NCBI GenBank assembly: GCA_964645705.1
Contig: CAZYAB010000014.1
Location: 1 to 7,967 of the forward strand
Direction of reading: 5' to 3'
Source: CAXGTL01 sp964645705
GTDB taxonomy: Archaea > Nanobdellota > Nanobdellia > Woesearchaeales > CAXGTL01
DNA length: 7,967 bases
The notes beneath the pieces were generated by a model, which saw only the letters and a list, made by a program, of their open reading frames with translations, did not search any database and was not told where the DNA came from. Of this stretch, positions 5,358 through 7,967 are shown in pieces; within the stretch, counting starts at the first letter, position 1; each line of letters begins with the position of its first letter. A program made the translations under genes and the position numbers.

Positions 5358-5364
5358 CCCTCCT
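5358..5364 (-). promoter_or_regulatory. Strong Shine-Dalgarno sequence of the proteasome-like gene
   Basis: On the - strand this reads AGGAGGG followed by six bases and the ATG at 5351. It is the only near-perfect ribosome binding site in the window. It decides the start codon and therefore that Thr is the second residue, which matters for the Ntn-hydrolase call. Confidence 0.8.
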
Positions 5365-5388
5365 AATAATGAACAGAAGTGTAAATTT

Positions 5389-5398
5389 CTTTATAAAT
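5389..5398 (-). promoter_or_regulatory. TATA box of the proteasome-like gene
   Basis: On the - strand this reads ATTTATAAAG. Initiation about 27 bases downstream (near 5367) would leave a leader of about 16 bases that just includes the Shine-Dalgarno sequence. The 351-aa gene can thus be made from its own promoter as well as by read-through from the genes upstream. Confidence 0.5.
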
Positions 5399-5432
5399 GT
5401 TTGTTTTTTAACCACTCTAAGATAGTTAATAG

Positions 5433-5648
5433 TCATATAATTTTATCACAAGGATAAAAATTCTTTTTATTAGGGTCTTCTTTTTGAGAATTATAAGCAC
5501 TTACTAATTCTTCTATCTTGGATAAAGTTCCTATTACTTTATCCACAGGAGAAACATTTTCAGGGAAATTTCCATTTTCATCCTCTTTTATTCCTAAATA
5601 TTCATTATCTATCTTTATAACAATTGCTCTGTATTTCTTTTCTTCCAT
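5433..5648 (-). CDS. Small orphan protein, 71 aa
   Basis: No family is recognised. Residues 5-20 (KYRAIVIKIDNEYLGI) look like a beta hairpin, followed by an acidic turn (22-31), a helix at about 35-53 (VDKVIGTLSKIEELVSAYN) and a charged tail ending YPCDKII. Single Cys at 67; no signal peptide or membrane segment, so it is probably cytoplasmic. ATG at 5648 is taken as the start because a GTGGTGG stretch just upstream could serve as ribosome binding site, although the gap to the ATG is short. The GTG codons at 5657 and 5654 are in frame and would add two or three residues. It lies 14 bases after the 143-aa gene and 81 bases before the proteasome-like gene, in the same direction. Confidence 0.6.
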   Translation of the reverse strand: MEEKKYRAIVIKIDNEYLGIKEDENGNFPENVSPVDKVIGTLSKIEELVSAYNSQKEDPNKKNFYPCDKII

Positions 5649-5662
5649 TTCCACCACTTTTT

Positions 5663-6094
5663 TTATTTTTTAATAACTTCTTCTCTTACAATTTGACTTA
5701 ATTCATTTGTTTCATATACTTTTGTTTTACATCCTTTTTTAAACACAGACAACCTACCTCTACAAGGATAAGTTCTAACGTGTTTTCTTGCTTCTTCTAT
5801 AGAACTTGGATGAGTTAATAGTTCTTCTAATTCACATGCAGTAGTAGGATTTAATCCTGCTTGAGATTCAATAATATATTGCGGATCAATTTCTTGTCTT
5901 TGACTTTGCCTAGCAATTTCTCTTAAAATATCTTGAGCAACATAACCTAATGTTAATGGCACTCTTGATTGATCAGTAACTTCTTCATCACCAACAAAAT
6001 AAGAAAAATCATATTTGGGTATTTCTTCATATCCTATTTGATCTTCTTCTCTAGAAGGTTTTCTTAGTATTATATGGATGTTTGTTTTTGTCAT
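5663..6094 (-). CDS. Orphan protein, 143 aa
   Basis: No family is recognised. The N-terminal ~40 residues look strand-rich (TNIHIILRKPS, YDFSYFVGDEEV). Residues 50-78 form a probable helix with a basic, Gln-rich face (GYVAQDILREIARQSQRQE). A further helix around 84-105 contains Cys87. The C-terminal part has Cys111 (YPCRGRL), Cys122 (KKGCKTKVYE) and a helix to the end. Three cysteines without a C-x2-C pair make a zinc finger unlikely. There is no signal peptide or membrane segment. The ATG at 6094 comes three bases after the stop of the 111-aa gene, so the two are probably translated from one mRNA; the Shine-Dalgarno signal is weak. Position between a chaperonin and a proteasome-like protein hints at a protein-handling role, by context only. 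Confidence 0.7.
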   Translation of the reverse strand: MTKTNIHIILRKPSREEDQIGYEEIPKYDFSYFVGDEEVTDQSRVPLTLGYVAQDILREIARQSQRQEIDPQYIIESQAGLNPTTACELEELLTHPSSIEEARKHVRTYPCRGRLSVFKKGCKTKVYETNELSQIVREEVIKK

Positions 6095-6097
6095 TTT

Positions 6098-6433
6098 CTA
6101 AACTCTTAATAAAAATGCTTGCACAAGTTTCTCAACTTCAACAGATAATAAAGCACCATTATTTTTATCTGATTCAAATGTCAATTCATCTATTCTAGTT
6201 AATTTAACATATGCATTAACTTCATCTCCCAAACCCTGTTCTTGTATTGCAGACAATATTAATTCGTCCTCAGGAGCTTCGCTAAAACCATCATTATTAT
6301 AATCTTCAGCAGATACTTTTTGATAGATTGTTTTATGAATTTTAATGCCTAATTTCTCAGGAAAAACTTCTACATCATCTCTATAATATCTCCCTTCTTT
6401 GTATGTTAATCTTTCTAAATCATTCATTTTCAT
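6098..6433 (-). CDS. Orphan protein with EF-hand-like calcium loop, 111 aa
   Basis: No family is recognised. Residues 44-55 (DYNNDGFSEAPE) fit the EF-hand loop pattern, with D1, N3, D5, G6, E9 and E12 in the ligand positions; position 8 is Ser instead of the usual hydrophobic residue. The flanks are short: KTIYQKVSAE before and DELILSAIQEQG after, the latter a likely helix. The remainder (71-111) alternates strands and ends in a hydrophobic segment, VEVEKLVQAFLLRV. There is no signal peptide. The start is taken as ATG at 6433, one base after the thermosome stop; ATG at 6427 (two residues shorter) is also possible. Longer starts would lie inside the thermosome gene and give a meaningless Cys/Leu-rich N-terminus. 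The close coupling to the thermosome gene suggests one mRNA. Confidence 0.65.
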   Translation of the reverse strand: MKMNDLERLTYKEGRYYRDDVEVFPEKLGIKIHKTIYQKVSAEDYNNDGFSEAPEDELILSAIQEQGLGDEVNAYVKLTRIDELTFESDKNNGALLSVEVEKLVQAFLLRV

Positions 6434-6434
6434 T

Positions 6435-7967
6435 TCAATACATCCCACCAGGAGGCATTCCCTGAGGCATTTCTTGAGGAGGTCCTGCTTGTTTACTTGT
6501 ACCTCCAGCAATAACATCATCTATCCTTAAAATCATTACAGCAACTTCTGATGCAGAACTAAGAGCTTGTGTTTTGATTTTCAAAGGCTCGATCACACCG
6601 CTTGACCAAGCATCAACAACCTTACCAGAAAAAACATCAATACCAGCCCATTTCATACCTTGATCATGGCTCGCTTTTAACTCAGTCAATACATCTATTG
6701 GATCAAGACCAGCATTCTCAGCCAATGTCACAGGAATTATCTCAAGAGCTTCAGCAAACTTTTGCACAGCCAACTGTTCTCTGCCTGATAAAGAATCAGC
6801 AAACTTTCTAATCTCTTTACTAACTTCTATTTCTGTTGACCCAGCTCCTGCAACAATCTTACCATTTTTCATAGCAGCTGCTAAATCACCAACAGCATCA
6901 TCAAGTGCTCTTTTAATCTCATCAATAACATGCTCTGTTCCACCACGAACCAAAATAGTAACAGATTTAGGATTACTACATTGTTTAACATAAGTCATTT
7001 CTTCATCACCAACCTTGACTTCTTCAACAATTCCTGCATTACCAAGGTCTTTTTCACCAAGATCTTCAAGATTAGTAACAATAGTTCCGCTAGTTGCTCT
7101 AGCTAACTTCTCCATATCAGATTTTTTAACACGTCTAACAGCATAAATGCCTTTTTTTGCTAAAAAATGTTGAGCAAGATCATCAATACCTTTTTGACAA
7201 CATATAACATTCGCACCTGAATTAACAACCTTATCAACCATCTTACGCAGCATTGCTTCTTCTTGATCAAGGAAAGCTTGCATCTGCATAGGATCTGTTA
7301 TCTGTATTTTTGCATCTATTTCTGTATTTTTTATTTCAAGAGCAGAATCAATCAAAGCAATCTTTGCATTTTCTATTTTCTTAGGCATACCAGCATGTAC
7401 TCTTTCTTTATCAAGAATAATTCCTTCTACTAATTCAGTGTCTTCAACACTAGCGCCTGTCTTTTTTTCTAATTTTATATTATCAATATCAAGATCACCA
7501 TTATCAAATACATTTGAAACAGCTTTTACAGCAACATCAGCCAGTTTTTCTTTAGCATGCTCAGCACCTTTGCCAGTCATTGCAGTTACAGCTATTTTCT
7601 TAAGCAAGTCTTTATTATCTCTAGAAACATCTTGTGCAATTGAATTCAAAACTTCTAATGCCTTTTCAGAAGCAAGTCTATATCCCTTTGCCAATACAGT
7701 TGGATGAACATTCTTCTCAAGAAGTTCTTCTGCTTTTTTAAGCAATTCACCTGCTATAACAACAGCTGTTGTTGTTCCATCTCCAACTTCATCTTCTTGC
7801 GTTTTTGCAACTTCAACAATCATCTTAGCTGTTGGATGTTCTATTTGCATTTCTTCTAATATTGTAACACCATCATTAGTAACAGTAACATCATTCAAAG
7901 CATCAACAATCATCTTATCCATTCCTTTCGGACCAAGAGTAGTTCTAACTGTTTCTGCTACTAGTTT
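6435..7967 (-). CDS. thsA: Thermosome subunit (group II chaperonin), 5' truncated
   Basis: The frame runs unbroken to the right edge; 510 residues are visible and roughly 30-40 N-terminal residues lie outside. The ATG at 7922 is internal, since the codons upstream read LVAETVRTTLGPKG, the conserved first nucleotide-binding segment. Thermosomes form double-ring ATP-driven folding chambers in the archaeal cytoplasm. Visible motifs are TLGPKGMDK (10-18), NDGVTIL, GDGTTTAVV (62-70) with the catalytic Asp, the apical domain with its helical protrusion region, GAGSTEIE, ENAGLDPIDVL, and VMILRIDDVIAGG near the C-terminus. The tail is short and Gly/Met/Pro-rich (MPQGMPPGGMY), as in other archaeal subunits. 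No frameshift or missing motif is seen. Whether it is an alpha- or beta-type subunit cannot be decided, so the symbol is generic. It appears to head a run of cotranscribed genes. Confidence 0.96.
   Translation of the reverse strand, partial: KLVAETVRTTLGPKGMDKMIVDALNDVTVTNDGVTILEEMQIEHPTAKMIVEVAKTQEDEVGDGTTTAVVIAGELLKKAEELLEKNVHPTVLAKGYRLASEKALEVLNSIAQDVSRDNKDLLKKIAVTAMTGKGAEHAKEKLADVAVKAVSNVFDNGDLDIDNIKLEKKTGASVEDTELVEGIILDKERVHAGMPKKIENAKIALIDSALEIKNTEIDAKIQITDPMQMQAFLDQEEAMLRKMVDKVVNSGANVICCQKGIDDLAQHFLAKKGIYAVRRVKKSDMEKLARATSGTIVTNLEDLGEKDLGNAGIVEEVKVGDEEMTYVKQCSNPKSVTILVRGGTEHVIDEIKRALDDAVGDLAAAMKNGKIVAGAGSTEIEVSKEIRKFADSLSGREQLAVQKFAEALEIIPVTLAENAGLDPIDVLTELKASHDQGMKWAGIDVFSGKVVDAWSSGVIEPLKIKTQALSSASEVAVMILRIDDVIAGGTSKQAGPPQEMPQGMPPGGMY
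6441..6449 (-). promoter_or_regulatory. Possible ribosome binding site inside the thermosome 3' end
   Basis: On the - strand the last thermosome codons read GGTGGGATG, seven bases before the ATG at 6433. This G-rich stretch encodes the Gly-Gly-Met tail and could double as the ribosome binding site of the 111-aa gene. It is a moderate match only. Confidence 0.35.

Noticed and set aside
6434..6520. Upstream extension of the 111-aa protein to the ATG at 6520
   Set aside because: It would overlap the thermosome C-terminus for 29 codons and give an atypical Leu/Cys-rich N-terminus; the ATG at 6433 sits one base after the thermosome stop.
6602..7707. Two + strand frames inside the thermosome gene (6602-6811 and 7438-7707)
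   Set aside because: Antisense shadows of a strongly conserved gene.

Overview
The window looks like a piece of an AT-rich archaeal genome, most likely a DPANN lineage of the Woesearchaeota/Pacearchaeota type. The domain is well supported. There is a group II chaperonin (thermosome), an archaeal-type D-aminoacyl-tRNA deacylase, and several genes with a TATA box about 25-30 bases before the start codon, as expected for leaderless archaeal transcripts. The lineage is an inference from base composition, very small intergenic gaps and the kinds of small orphan proteins present.

Left part (1-2984). The 3' end of a ribose-phosphate pyrophosphokinase gene runs into the window on the + strand. Its stop codon directly abuts the stop of a BASS-family (bile acid:sodium symporter-like) membrane transporter on the - strand. 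Next come a double-hairpin element, a 53-residue four-cysteine protein (-), a compact divergent promoter region, and a four-helix membrane protein with a soluble C-terminal domain (+). That gene converges on a secreted lipoprotein (-) built on a cupredoxin-like fold, with an acidic six-cysteine module placed where the copper loop would close.

Middle (2985-4295). A 249-base gap holds the lipoprotein promoter and a sequence that folds into a compact multi-helix structure (12-bp closing stem, 3122-3233). It is a good candidate for a structured non-coding RNA. It abuts the stop codon of a DUF1653 gene, which overlaps and follows dtdA (D-aminoacyl-tRNA deacylase) on the - strand.

Right part (4296-7967). 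Five genes on the - strand read in the order thermosome (5' end outside the window), 111-aa protein with an EF-hand-like loop, 143-aa orphan, 71-aa orphan, and a 351-aa protein. The first four are packed with gaps of 1-14 bases. The 351-aa protein is the most interesting item: its first ~215 residues read as a divergent 20S proteasome beta/HslV-like Ntn hydrolase. The start codon, fixed by a strong Shine-Dalgarno sequence, puts Thr at residue 2, and the Asp and Lys of the proteasome triad are in place. A ~135-residue helical extension is unlike any proteasome subunit I know. A chaperonin followed by three orphans and a proteasome-like protein suggests a possible undescribed protein quality-control or processing module. 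The functional link is an inference from gene order only.
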